Positions 38,816 to 51,886 of a DNA stretch of 64,000 bases are shown here, piece by piece (positions within the stretch are counted from its first letter, which is position 1; every line of letters starts with the position of its first letter). The DNA is from Arbacia lixula (lineage: Eukaryota; Echinodermata; Echinoidea; Arbacioida; Arbaciidae). A program made the translations under genes and the position numbers. The notes under the pieces were generated by a model. The model was not told the origin of the DNA. It was given only the letters and a program-made list of their open reading frames with translations, and did not search any database. The stretch lies in NCBI GenBank assembly GCA_963669155.1, contig OZ022590.1, positions 2,923,899 to 2,987,898 of the forward strand, in the 5' to 3' direction.

Positions 38816-39397
38816 GTAGGGGCCGGTTTGTGGACCACTCACCATACCAGTACTGGCAGTAGCTTGTCACTGCACTGTCACCTGTCATGTCAACAACTCA
38901 GCAAACTCCTTCATCCTCTCATTCATTCAGTCTCAACATCCTTCCTCAAAACTTGAATGTAAAATAGTCTTGGCAGATTCACGTAGCTCTAAGGCTCTAA
39001 CTTAATTGCACCATTTAACATTAGGTTCTTACCCATCCGAGAAGGCAGCGATACCGTCTGTAGATGAATCCAGTCCACTAAAGACTCCCCACAACCGGTA
39101 CCGGTCCTGCGACCAAGCAGCCAACAGCGCTAGCGGGCGCCAAGCCGCCAAGAGCAGCGAAGTCGAAGAGCAGCCAAGAGAAACACTGGCAACTGCAAGA
39201 GGCAGCTTAGGCCGTCAAGAGCAGCCAAAACACATTCAAGTGCAGCAGAAAACACCAGGAGACACTGAAGCCCAGACCTCTCAGTCACTGTTTAAGGGAT
39301 GCTTGTGGAAGTTATTTAGCATTTTAGAATCATTTTGAGTGAAGTTTACGTAAATTTCTGTACCGAGCCGTATTGATCGATTCAGCTGCCAAATGAT

Positions 39398-40816
39398 GCC
39401 AAAAGATCTATGATACACTTCCGGTCAGCTGGAAGAGAAATATGAGAACAGATAGAGACACAATTCCTGATGATCCTGACATAGTTTTTTTATTAGGGAA
39501 AAACGTTGTAGCAATAAATAACATTGCATCAAAAAAAATTTACACAACATTTCTTAACCAGAAAGCAATAACACCTGGAGTATTCACAAGACTAAAGTGT
39601 AACTACCGTCTTTCAGATAAAGACATAGAAAATATTTTTAAAAGACCCAGGCAATGTACATTAAACAGCCGACTTAGAGAGTTCCAATTTAAATTAATAC
39701 ACGGAATCATTTATACAAATCAGCATTTGTATTTATTTGGGAAAGTTGATTCTAATCTGTGTAGCTACTGTAAAAGAGAAGAAGAGACTTATCGTCATTT
39801 ATTTTTTCAATGCGGAAAAGCAAAATTAATATGGAGAGACTGCGAGAATATTTTTGACTTTGTTTCTTTCACCAATCTGACTTGGGAAGACATATTTTGG
39901 GGGATAAAATTAGCAGATCAAGGAAAAGAAAAATTGGTTAATCACATAATAATCCTTGTGAAGTATTTAGTTTTCAGTGGTAGAGAAAAAAAATCAGAAA
40001 TAGTTTTGAATAAGATTAAACGTAAATTCAAAGAAGATGAATTTGAAGAAAGAAAATTGGCATTAAATAGAAATAAATACCCCCTTCACTTAAGAAAATG
40101 GGAATGTTGGGAGGAGTTTAGGGAGAGCTAGATGTGCAAAAAAAAAAAAGTAATAATAATAATAATAATAAAATAATGATAATAAAAAAAAATGAAGTGA
40201 AAATGAATAAATGAAATAAATAACATGTGTGTATAATAACGATAATGAATAAACTATTTGAGGTATGAGAGTATTTTTCATTAATATATATATGTATATA
40301 TATATATATTTTTGTTTCATTCTTACCATTCAGAGAAGGAAAGAAAACGTTCTTTCCGCCCCCACACGAGTAGAACGGGAAGGTTGTGACGACGAAGGGC
40401 ATGGGAGGGGGAGGGGTTATGGGGAGGTGTAGGGTTCAGGGCCAGATGCTGTTGTTGTTGTTAGAGGATATGAAATATTTGAGCAATGAGGCCAAGGTGG
40501 GGAGGGGGGGGGGGGTTATGGAAAATCCTTGTTAATGGCTTCAATTCGACTAGGTTGTATTAATGATTGGCTTTGTGTATTTGGAAAATTTGTCATGTTA
40601 TGAATATTTTGACACTACAAAAAAATTGAGTACGTTGAGTTATTAGGTGTTATTGTAACACTAAAGGAAAAAAGAGAAAATGTAAAGTGTTAACTATATG
40701 AGTTTACAATGTATTCATATATTAATTTGTAAGGATATATTGTATTGCCGTATGTATTTTATTTTGTATATCACATGTATGAATTGAAGTTGTTGACAAA
40801 TAAAAACTTCTTAATA

Positions 40817-40852
<36 letters not shown>
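39398..40852 (+). mobile_element. 5'-truncated Tx1/L1-like LINE with poly(A) tail
   Basis: An open frame (open from about 39396, stop after GESELREFRES-like end at 40131) carries LREFQFKLIHGIIYTN and CSYCKREEETYRHLFFQC, the zf-RVT zinc-binding module at the C-terminus of Tx1/L1-clade LINE proteins. A 3' UTR follows and a run of more than 30 A ends near 40853. AAATGAT at 39391-39397 and 40853-40859 is a possible 7-base target duplication, though its A's merge with the tail. No internal stop over 229 codons suggests a fairly young insertion. Confidence 0.8.
39442..40131 (+). pseudogene. LINE ORF2 C-terminal fragment (zf-RVT domain)
   Basis: 229 codons from the first ATG, but that ATG is internal to the LINE frame, which continues upstream as KIYDTLPVSWKRN. 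The polymerase and endonuclease domains are absent, so no enzyme can be made. Lys/Glu-rich end. Confidence 0.8.
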
Positions 40853-40857
<5 letters not shown>

Positions 40858-42515
40858 ATTGGAGCTATATCGATCCACCCGCTGAGAACAAATTTTTACG
40901 ATCGATTCAGCCGATAAGAATGGACGGTCCATTTTAAAAGTCTTGTTGACCATGATAAACTTTGAGGTACCTTTAAGTTGTGAAGATTTCTTTCAAAATT
41001 ATTGTTAAAACATAATGAAGAACTAGAATCAACTCAATGCAGATAATCAAACAACAAATGGTCGCCCTAGAAAATATATTATAGGCTATATAAGCCGCTT
41101 GTCTAAAGGGCAACTCCCCCATCCCCCGCCCCCTTAGCCACAATCTATAATTTGTGATTTTATCTTAGCCACGACCGTCAGCTATGAGAACCTACCTGTC
41201 TGTAGTTGCATTTATGTGCCGGTGGACGTGGCCTACAGGGCAGTTACCATGGTAACACATCAGTGAAACCATGGACGCTAAGTAGGGTCCATGGTGAAAC
41301 ATTGGAATTAAGAAATTGTTATGATCTTTTAACAAGAATTTATCCAGTTACTCATCATTTATAAGTTATTTAGGTCACGTTCGTGCCATAATATGATTAT
41401 TGCTTTAGTAATGATACCAAACAAGTAATTTTTCAAAAAATATATGTAAATAGGCAGCACAAAACGTTCGTGCCATTTATATGATGATTAGTCGTATAGT
41501 GCTGAAAATTAATGTTGACAAAACAGTTTGTGTCATATATACTACCATGGTCCCCATAAAGAGATACCTTGCCTATACCGCTGTTCCTTCCCTTTAAAAT
41601 GGTTGAAAGTCATGGTTTTCCATCTTTCCCTGTTTAGTGCAATCTCACAGCATTCATTTATTTTCCTGCCTATCACCTCCTCAATATTTCCCGAGCCTAA
41701 ATTAAAATCAAATTGCATTTGAATCTTGAAATTGAACCCGTGAACTTGGTACAGCATCATTGGGTTTTCAGAGTGACAACTGTTTTTATTTTCATTTTTC
41801 TTTTAAAATTTCTTACTTATGTGTGACTCTATAATATTAGGGTAGAGACAGTTCCAGTGTTTGGGACCGGTGGAGTATACTCTGATAGATTTTATTGATT
41901 GTGTTTCTGTATATTTAGATTATGTGCTGTTCTTGTGGGATAAAAATTATGTAGTCATTGTTAGATAAAAATATTGCGCAGGTTGGGTGGTAGAATAGTA
42001 CTCATGCAGTTGTAGATTAAATAGGCCTACAGTTTTTCATGATGTAGGGAGGTAAACATGCACAGTTCGTTTGATATTCATATATGGCCTGTATGTTTCA
42101 TACAATAGTTTTACCATAGATTTTCATTTACATTAACCCGTTCTTAAGACTCTTTCTGGATCTTAAAACATAGATCGCTCTTTCGTTGATATCATCATCA
42201 TCTGCGTAGACTAAACCTTTAGCGGTCGTAGTCTACATCATGTAAATAGGCATATCAACACTTAGCATGCCAAATAAAGCTATTATATATGGAATTGGTG
42301 GGTATCAATCATACAGCTGTATAAAGCTCTAAATGGTGAACAAAAATACACACAGGGAGACGGAGCTTACTACTCTGCGTAAATAAGGTATACAACTAGA
42401 GATGGCGCCATACGTAAAAGAACCCTAATCCGGGATTGGGTCCCAATAATTGACATGGGTATACACGTGCACGCGCACTGACAAGGCCCTATTGCGCACT
42501 TTCGTGGGTTCATCA

Positions 42516-42654
42516 GGGTGGCATTTCATCAAAGGACTTGTCGGACGTTTTATCCGACAAACTGTTATAAGCTACTGAAATGCTTGCATCTTATTGGCCG
42601 AGAGCAAACTTGTCGGATAAAATATCCGACAAGTCCTTTGATGAAATGCCCCCC
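42516..42654. mobile_element. 139-bp palindromic MITE, family B copy 2
   Basis: Same element as at 11146. Here the outer arms CATCAAAGGACTTGTCGG pair perfectly, whereas copy 1 has one change in each arm. The near-identity of copies over 31 kb apart points to recent movement. Confidence 0.85.
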
Positions 42655-43575
42655 AGGGCCAAGCCCCCGCTGTGATCTCTCAGATAAGATTGGAACATTG
42701 TGAATGTTATGTCTTCATTACTGTGAATTATTACTATATGATTATTGGGGCCAGGACTGCTACAAAGAATTGAGACATTAGTCGTAAAAGTATAGTGCAG
42801 AAAATGAATGTTGACAAAACAGTTTATGTCATATACAACCATCAATAACCATGATACAAAGAAATGCAGCCAGACAAATAATTCCACGGTGATGGGTAGA
42901 GAGAGCACAGCAATGAATATTAACCCTCACGATGTCATTTGTGGATTATTCCACTAATAAATCACACAAATCCCATATATAATGAGTTTGTTTTACAAAC
43001 AACATAGGTTCAGCATCGCAAGGCAGTAGCATCATGAGCATAGGGGGCAAAATGCAGTAACTAACAACCTAGAAGTCGTTTCTCTCTGCTAGCACAATCG
43101 GTCTTTTCTAAAAGAGTGTTCAGCTTGCTTGGACTATTAAACAAACGAGTAAATGGCTACTAGCTACGTTATATTGCTAAGAATATAATCCTCATAATAT
43201 GTCTTTTGGAAATAATAAATGCTGAGTTGGCCTTCTCCAAACAAATCTTAACGTATAGAGGAGAACAGAAAGGTTTGCTGTGTTGGCAACAGTAATACTA
43301 GAAGTGATGAATCTCTATGTTGGCCACAATATTTAGAACTGACGAACTTTTATCTAAATAATTTGGCGCAGTGGATACTAAAGTATGAAAAAGGGACACC
43401 GGGTAGACCTGCCCCGACATATTATATCTAGATGTACTAAGACGACCAACGGGACTGGAAAATGACAGTATGAAAACAGCAATGCAATACGGTAGAGTAT
43501 GGGGAGCCATCGTTGATCGAAAATACCCCTCGAAGTCAGCAATAATTATAATGGGCCTACTACACCGTACTTTAA

Positions 43576-44135
43576 TTAAAGGGTTACTAAATAAGAAAAA
43601 TAAGTTCCCACTAATCTATGTAAAATTATCCACTAAAACGAATTCCACATTCGTTTACTGCAATAAAGTCTCATTTTGACGAAAATTTGAAAAAACGCAC
43701 GCCTCCAGTGACGTATGAGAAGTAAAAATTCCATAGTACGGAAGTCAACAATAGACCATTTTCGTAATCACAACTTTCCCCCTAACTGCGTAGTAAACCG
43801 TTATTGCATTCACCTGTATCTTGTCATTCAGATTCAATGGATGGAATGCACTTTGAATCTATTAGTTGTTGCTACTCAGACAAACCTCGGACAAGCTTTG
43901 GGGTTCCCATTGGTAACGTATTGTTTGAATGGCGTGAATAAAATATTTTATTTACGCCGTTGGCATTTATGGCATTTTGACTTCTCATACGTCACTGGAG
44001 GCGTGCGGGTTTTTTTTTTTCAAATTTTCGTCAAAATGAGACTTTATTGCAGCAAAAGAATGTGAAATTCGTTTTTAGTAGATATTTTTACATAGATTAG
44101 TGGGAACTTTTTTTTCTAATTGCGTAACCCTTTAA
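43576..44135. mobile_element. Foldback/TTAA element with ~150-bp inverted ends
   Basis: TTAAAGGGTTAC at the left and GTAACCCTTTAA at the right. The arms run inward through AAGTTCCCACTAATCTATGT, GCAATAAAGTCTCATTTTGA and GCACGCCTCCAGTGACGTAT and their complements. 560 bases in all, with a non-palindromic middle. Shares TTAAAGGG ends with family A. Confidence 0.82.
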
Positions 44136-44324
44136 AGAAATAATCTCTTCACTCAAGTCATGCAAAAGACTGCCGAAGCGACACCTGTTATACATTTTCA
44201 GAGTATTGTTATTTTCCTTAACCTTCATTTGTTTAAATGTGTATTTTCCTCGAAATTTTAAGTGATACCTTTTATATCAACATTCATATTCATATTTTCT
44301 CTCTCCTCTCTCATGATCTGTCCG

Positions 44325-44368
44325 TCTGTATGTATGTATGTATGTACGTACGCACATACGTACGTATG

Positions 44369-44419
<51 letters not shown>

Positions 44420-44425
44420 CTCTCT
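44325..44425 (+). repeat. GTAT/ACGT/GT microsatellite
   Basis: GTATGTATGTACGTACGCAC then about 40 bases of GT and GTATGTAT. Confidence 0.9.
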
Positions 44426-45084
44426 ATCTATCTGTATCTATATGCTTGTCTTTCTCTCTCGGTCGTCATTCTATCTTTCATACGATTCATTATTTTATGT
44501 TACTATGTATCACTTAAAGTTATATTACAACTTAGGTTTAGCTGATAAACTCAATGATACAGAAATATTTCTTCGTAATAATCATGAAAGCTAGATTTTA
44601 ACCTTAATGAATTAACTGACGAGTTATCTGACCACTGGGGTTACCAGCGGGCTCTGGTTTGCAAATTATTACCAAAATATACTTTATATTGTGATCGATT
44701 GGATGATGTCTAAATTTTTTATTCATTTTGCGGAACTTTCACATGATCGCTTATACAGATGACGTATGTGATATCATGATTATGATAGTATTGTTAATGG
44801 TGATGATGATGTTGTGTTTTTAATGACGGTGACTTGCTGTAAGCGTGATGACTAATCAGGTAATAATGAAATATTATTACATGTAACTATTTAAAAATGC
44901 GTGAGTGTATCTGGCTGTCTTTGTTTCCTTCTCGTCAGTGCGATTATAAGATTGGGTAGAAATAGATAATAATGAAGAGCAAGACGGGGTTGAAGCGGGG
45001 GCGGAGAGGGGAATAATGAAATGCATGAGAGCATCCAAACATACTGATTTTCTTGCATAGCAAACCATCTTTAAACTATTCCAA

Positions 45085-46385
45085 AAAGAGTGATTTTCTC
45101 GCTCAACAAACCATGTTTAAGCCATCCCAGAAAGGATGATTTTCATTCTCAACAAGCTATATAAGCACCGAAAAGGCTTTTCAGACGATTAGAAGGAATT
45201 TGTATTTCCAAGTCTGCGCAGGAGTCAATTTTGCAGAATCTGTCAAAGAGTTTATCAATTGTATTTTTTTTTTATATCGTTTAATCTCTTCTAAAATGAT
45301 GATTCTCATAATTCTGATACATTTGGCAAACTCGGAGGACCTGGAGGACATAATGAAATGTTGGTTTTCGATATCGTTTAAACTCTCCCTAATGATGATT
45401 TTTTTTAATGCTTAACATGATATAAAAGCACTGTACACGGCTTTGTATGTGATTTGAAGGATTTTGTATTTTCAGGTGTCCGAAGTAGTCAATTTCGCAG
45501 AATCTGGAGGAGTTTGTTAAATGTACATGTATCACGTTCGGAGGACTAGGTAACAAAATTTTTTGAAATTTATATATTGTTCCATCTCTCTCATATTATG
45601 ATGATTTTCATAGTTCTGATATATTTGGCAAACTCCTCCAGATTCTGCAAATATGACTACTGTGGATATTGGATGTTTAAGTTTGCAATTACCTGACAAT
45701 ATTTCTCACCGTCATCATTATCATCATCATCATCATCATCATCATCACCTGAATCCGACATGCTCCCTCAAAACAGAGGTACAAGAACGATGAAAATGTA
45801 TTTTGTTGGTTAACAATGACAATTTACAATGGAGGTGTGATTTTGTTGTACTTGCCTACAAATGTTATGAATGTTGGGCCCTGTTTGAGCAGCAAAAGTA
45901 CTGGAATCATGGTTCGTCCTCATTTTGTGTGTGTGTGTCTTCCAATGTGTAAATAAGTTGTAACGTCTGTCAAAAATGTGGTTTGTTCTTTACCCAGCAA
46001 ATTGGCGCAATTGGTATTTTGCATTTATCCGCAGATTGTCCGTTGTTCAGTCATGCATGCACAGATCCACATGAAATTGGTACCAAAATATGCTGGAAGG
46101 ATTGCTCTATCGGGATATAGTCATGAACCCATGATTAAATGTTCATACTTCAAACATCACAACCTTAAAACGATGGGACTTTGTTTTTACTCACTCTGCA
46201 TAAGGCACTGTACACGTCTTTCTAGACATTTAGATTTTGTATTACATGTATAAGGTCTCCGAAGAGCTCAATTTTGCAGAATCTGGCGGAGTGTGCAAAA
46301 TGTATCAGATATGGAGGACGAACTGAAATATTGGTTTTTGATCTCGTTTAAACTCTCCCAAACGATGATTTTCTTGTTTTTAAAG
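45085..46385 (+). repeat. Decayed ~257-bp tandem/dispersed repeat
   Basis: ATGATTTTC, AAGCAC-G-A-ACGGCTTT, GGAATTTTGTATT, GTCAATTT(T/C)GCAGAATCTG and GTTTAAACTCTCCC-AA recur around 45136, 45393 and 46190; CCAGATTCTGCAAAT near 45640 is an inverted piece. Confidence 0.65.
45714..45748 (+). repeat. CAT microsatellite
   Basis: ATCATT then eight or more ATC units. Confidence 0.9.
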
Positions 46386-46774
46386 GAAAATGGTTTCTCT
46401 GCATCTCCCATGTCTTTGGAACAAACTAATGTACAAGACTCTTAATTATGTGCATTATATTCGACAAAGGTTAAGCTATAATTTCCCCCGAAACACACGT
46501 GTTGCTAACTTTGTTTTTCAAAGGTATACATTACATGTCAAGGGGCCTATAAATTGCATTGAACCATTTCACATAGAAAGTTAGAAGAAATCATGTTGTA
46601 TGTTGTATATGACTACTGTGTTAATTTGTTGTAGTTTTTGTATATTATAATTATAATAACCAGAGAATATGTACAAATACAGTCTTGAAATATTAATGTT
46701 GTCTACATCCAATAGTTCATCTACATTTGAAGTCAGAATAAAGTCACAAATCTCACCAATATATAGTTATGTAC

Positions 46775-49700
46775 AATAGTTATAATTCCCTTTATTTAAG
46801 AATGTATAAAACAGCAATATACAGGGAGATATATAATAATAATATTATAAAGCAAAAATTACAAATTCCAAAATAGTACATTACATGGCATCAGTATTGA
46901 AAGTGCAAAATGTCCTTTCGCAGTACTTTACAAGTTCTGGCAAAGGTCGCATCATAGTATTATCCTCACAAAAAAATAGATGAATCGTTACAATATACAG
47001 TGCAGTACAAACTTTCCTTGCATATATAAAAATAATCATCATACACAGCTGTAAAATGTACATTCTCTTGAAAGCCAAGGTACATAATGTTACAAATAAA
47101 GAAATCACAGCAATTATATTACTTCAAAGAGTGAAAATAAGATCAGTACATTATTCCAACAATATTTCATGACAGCAATAGCTGCAATACAGTACTTCAG
47201 AGTCATGTTATGCAATACTTCAGAGTTCTGTATGAAATATAGTTACTTTCATACAATAGAGACAGACAGCACTTGAATAGCAGGAAAACCACAGAATGAT
47301 TGCGCCCAGAAAAGAACTATCTTCAATCCTACAGCTGGCGGTACATACAACCTAACTTTTCCTATATTTCCAGCCAATGTCCAATGGAACCCTTTGTGTG
47401 CCAAGTTAGCTGTTGTTATATGGGATATACCTTTAGAAAAAAAAACACACACATCATATTCTTGGAAGAGTGACCAGGAAAACAATGGTATTAAAAACAC
47501 ATGCCAACTCGATGTATAACTGATTAAGCCTTCATATACCATACAAACTGTTTTTCTATGGGGATTTGTGTGTATTACTTGAGCAGAAATACATCATTGG
47601 GACAAGGGAGTTAAAAGAAAATAGAAAGCATGATATCAATATAATTGCAGACACATCCCATTAGAAGCCCATTAATATATATCATACTTCAAACCATGAT
47701 TGACGTTGTGATAACGGTTTGAAGACAACATATAACATTTTAAGTATCTTCATTACTTAATCGATACAAATTGCTGACAATAGTATGTATCTCTGCATTC
47801 TTTCAACCCTGCAAGTTAAAACTCCATCAAGCCAAAAAATATGAATTGAAGCTTTTTTTATTTTCACTACTGCTTGATTAACAATGTTTGTGAGAAATGT
47901 GTTGCTATAAGTAAGAGGAAGCTGAAACTTTTACATTGTAGATAAACATTTGAATAGTTTCACATCCAATAAAGAGTACTGCAACAAATCTATGAGCTAC
48001 ATTTCAATTGTTTAGTTGCTAGAATTGAAAAAGAAAAGTGGAAGTTGTACATTGGATACATACATCAGAAATATCAACCCATTCATTTCTTCTAAAGTGT
48101 ACACAAACACGTGGTACAGAGAAAAGCCTTGCCATTATTTATTATAGACAGAGGAATAATTCAAACAACATTAAAACATTTAACATGAATTCAATGTGTG
48201 TATGATTCCAAGTCTTTTATACATGTACTATATTTTAAAAGGTTAACATCTCTTAATCATCTGCAAGTAGCCAATATTTGGCAAAAGAAATGTTATAAAA
48301 AAAATATTATTCCAAAGAAGTGCATATACATGTACAGAGATTAGAGTGCATAGTCTCTTTTCAGCCTATTGTTCATATCACTAACAAATAGTATGGCACA
48401 GTCATCAGATTATACAAAAAACTCCCTTTATGTCAGTTGGGCTACTAAAGCCCATGTACATAAAATATAACGTATAGTTAAATTTTGGCAATACAATGTT
48501 ATCAATAAAAGATTAAAAAATTGTGATTTGGACATCAAATAAAGAAAGCTCTGTTTACCAACTATTTTAAGGCTTTTGTTCTATCAGATCTGATTTTTTG
48601 TTGGGTCCACACAATATTCCTTAAAACTATTAAAAAAATTCAACTATCACCTCACATCATTCGTACATCAGTCATCATAAAAAAAGAGAATTCTGTGCAT
48701 CATGACTGCACTGATTAAGGTATTAATGTATATTCAATGAATCAATGTAGGACCACAAATATAACAGTATCTGAAGTGCTTGGGTATGTTCTTATCATAT
48801 TAATGACATAATTACAAAATAAATGCTAAAAATACAGAAATGCAATGTTCCAATACAAATGCTCTCATACACTTTGGATACACACAAAATATACAATACT
48901 TTGGCATATACATTACACATGTGGAGTGAATGAATGAAAGATTCATAAAGAGAATTATCAGTAAATATCGGTAAGTATCAGTACTTACACTCTCGAATTT
49001 GGCATAGTAAAAAAAAACATGTCTCTAGATTTATATGAGAACAATACCCTAGTGAGGAAGGTGCTTTGAGCTAAAGCAAGAACAAATCTGAAACAAAGAT
49101 TGGGGAAAGTTTGATGAACATCAGACTCATAATAAGGTGTGTTCTTGAGAATCCTAATCAGCAAATGATGTATCGTCAACTTTGCTGGACCGTCTGCTCT
49201 GTACAAGACTAAAGGATTGTTGAGGCATTGTTCCATGTCTCTACGGACCACCAAGAAAAACAGAAATAACAGTCTCTTTGACACATCCCATCACATATGC
49301 ATTCATTGCACTCACAACAGAGGGATATTGTCATTGAATAATATTACAATTAAAAACACACATTCTGCACTTCTTACCATAATTCCAACACCTAAAAAAT
49401 TATCAAAATATCAAAAAAATTCAGGTGACAAAATTTCAAAATGCTATTCATTCAAATTTGGGCGCAGATGCACCATCTTTATAAAAATAGTATAGCATCT
49501 TCTTATGAAGAATTTTTCATCCTTCGGAAACAAGGTTACAAAGTTAAATGTAAAACTGCACAGGATCTTCCATATTAGGTCACATTACATACCTTAATAT
49601 CCAAACCATGCAGCTTGAAATACATTAACTTCAATGCATTCTGAGATTCAGCTTTGCTGATTCATATTCAAGTGAAGAACAGATAAGCGGACAATTTCAA

Positions 49701-50703
49701 ATGCAAACTATCATTCATTTGATCACCTGTAAGCTGTATGGGTCTGGTAGCTGTTAGTACATACTGTGAAAGATGTTACAGTGATCAAGGTACGTTTGGA
49801 AGAAGTTGCGTTATATTCCAAATACTTTTGGAAGCAATAGGTAGGCATTCTTTTGCTGGAAGTTTGTAGTTTATATTCTTACATTCTATAAAAAGTACTT
49901 GTTTATTCAAGATAACCAACTATATACCCACATTACAAAACATGTGCAGGTTGTTTAATGAGACACACTCCATGGACTTGGAGTTTCTTCTGAGTTCAGA
50001 TACTCCCATCTCGACACCCATATACACTTTAATTTTGTGGTAGAAACACTTAAATGCCTTTAAAAAGGAATATACCACTATAATGAGGGGTCTCAAAAGC
50101 CTAAAGCAAATCCTAAAAATCATTCTTTAGAAGAATGTACAACTCGGGGTGTTTTGTTTTTATCCATGCCTACACATGGTTCAATCTGCGTACAATACCA
50201 TATATTTTCTGTATATTCCTGTGCTTGCTTTCTTAGAGTATCAGTATGTTCCTGAAACCCTTTTCACTGTAGTATCTAAAGCTTTTGACCATCACAGAAG
50301 TTGACTTTTGACATCTGTAGCTATGGCAACATCTGAGATAAGCCTCCATCATCATCTCCTTCTATCCATTGGGTCATAGGGGAGAAGTACACATATACCC
50401 TGTGTAATAAGTTACTTCAGCTTTCTAAACATGTCCAATATCAATCAAACAGTGGCAGTAACTACACCATAAAAGGGAACTTCATTGTCAATGATCAATA
50501 AGTAATTAAAACTGACCATCAAATAAGTCCAAAATAGGATCTAATTGATGTACGATGGTGACACTTCAAATTGACGAGATGAGATGCGAAAATGGGGTAC
50601 ACATAAAACAGGAACAGAAACAGAAATGCAACTTGTAAAATCAATAAATATTGTCTTCAGTCTCTCTCCGCATAGTAAACTTGCGGGTAGCGGTGAAGGC
50701 TTG
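46775..50703 (-). other. Probable glypican 3' UTR (~3.9 kb)
   Basis: AT-rich sequence without exons or obvious mobile elements from the stop codon down to a minus-strand AATAAA at 46791-46796. The clean, repeat-poor character contrasts with the transposon-rich DNA to its left, which supports one long 3' UTR, but other AATAAA sites are present. Confidence 0.45.
46791..46796 (-). promoter_or_regulatory. Candidate polyadenylation signal for the glypican gene
   Basis: AATAAA on the minus strand (TTTATT on plus) at the boundary between repeat-poor UTR-like DNA and the repetitive intergenic block. Confidence 0.35.
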
Positions 50704-50927
50704 TCACCAATGCAGTACTAATGAAAGACAGAGGGCTGCTAACGTTACGACCGGTGCCGCTGTGTGAATCGATACTGCTGCACCTCTTGGTCCCGGCTTT
50801 TTTGTTGCGTCTGGGTCTGGCCTGTACGGCACATCCTTCGGGGTCACTCCCGGTCTCCTTGTTCTGGAGTCTGGTGTGTCCTTTGGTGTCGTTGGTTCGA
50901 AACTGAAGTCTGTTTCTTTGGTTGCAA
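50704..50927 (-). CDS. Glypican terminal exon with GPI signal
   Basis: Two bases complete Val, then 73 residues and stop. Pro/Thr/Arg/Asp-rich stalk (FEPTTPKDTPDSRTRRPG), then GPRGAAVSIHTAAP and a hydrophobic tail ending LVLHW with no charged residues after it. This fits cleavage and GPI transfer near the Gly-Ala/Ser region. Acceptor CTTTCCTCAG. Confidence 0.94.
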
Positions 50928-51143
50928 CTGAGGAAAGGAAAATAGAATGCGACATTAGTGATATTAGAAAGGGAGACTTTGTGGCAAATTAGTAGCCAGA
51001 GAAGAAGATAATTTGATAATTTCTGGTTTCAAGTTTTACTCTCATTTGTTTTTTCCAGTCCTATTCTAAATTCTACCCTCATTGTATCTCTGTCCTTCTC
51101 TCTATCTTCATTTTTTTTCTCTCAATTTCTTCCCTTTACCTTT

Positions 51144-51183
<40 letters not shown>

Positions 51184-51468
51184 TTCTTTCTCTCTCTCTC
51201 TTTCTCTCTTTCTCTCTCTCTCTCTCTTTCTTTCTTCATTTTATCACCTTTCTCAATAACTTTTCTCTCTCCTTTTTCAATTCAAAATGAGCAAAAATTC
51301 ATGAAATTTGAAATACAGCGACCGCCATATGAGAGAGAGACAGCCATATGAGAGAGAGGAAGAGATGTAGTCAGACATGAGAGAAAAGGGGGAGAGAGAG
51401 AAAACTATACAATCGATAAGGAGAGGTATGTGAGACAGCTGGACAGAGACAGAGAAGAAGAGAGAGAG

Positions 51469-51512
<44 letters not shown>

Positions 51513-51844
51513 GGAGGGAGAGAGAGAGAGAGAGAGAGAGAGACTCATACCTGTGGTAAAGGAGAATGTGTTGTTCATTTCCTCGCCGCTGCCGCTGAAG
51601 TCACCACTGCCTGAGTAGTCTCCAGACCCACTACCGCTATAGTAGTCCCCGCTGCCTGGGAGGGGGAAGGTACTCGTGTCCTGGATAGCATTCTGCAGGA
51701 ATTTGTCCACCATCTGGATGAGAGAGAATTTATTTGATTTGATTGATTTGGCTTTATTTATGCACGGGGGCCCTCGATCAGCCAATAAGGCTGTTTTTCA
51801 GAACGGCCGCGGCAGTGACTCTACAATAACAAAAATAACATACA

Positions 51845-51886
<42 letters not shown>

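Larger units (their letters stand above)
37080..46770. other. Transposon-rich intergenic block between TMEM164 and the glypican
   Basis: No host exon recognised. Contains the Tx1/L1-like LINE, family B MITE, TTAA foldback element, direct repeats, the 257-bp repeat, a GT array and a CAT array. A 110-codon frame at 39006-39338 (Gln/Ser/Ala-rich) has no recognisable domain and is not called. Confidence 0.5.

Noticed and set aside
39006..39338. 110-codon frame rich in Gln, Ser and Ala
   Set aside because: No domain, repeated GCAGCCAAGAG-like words, and a position directly before a LINE insertion; more likely repeat-derived.
46390..46584. 64-codon frame with PCLWNKL, considered as a LINE tail
   Set aside because: The order of motifs does not match LINE C-termini and no 3' tail follows.
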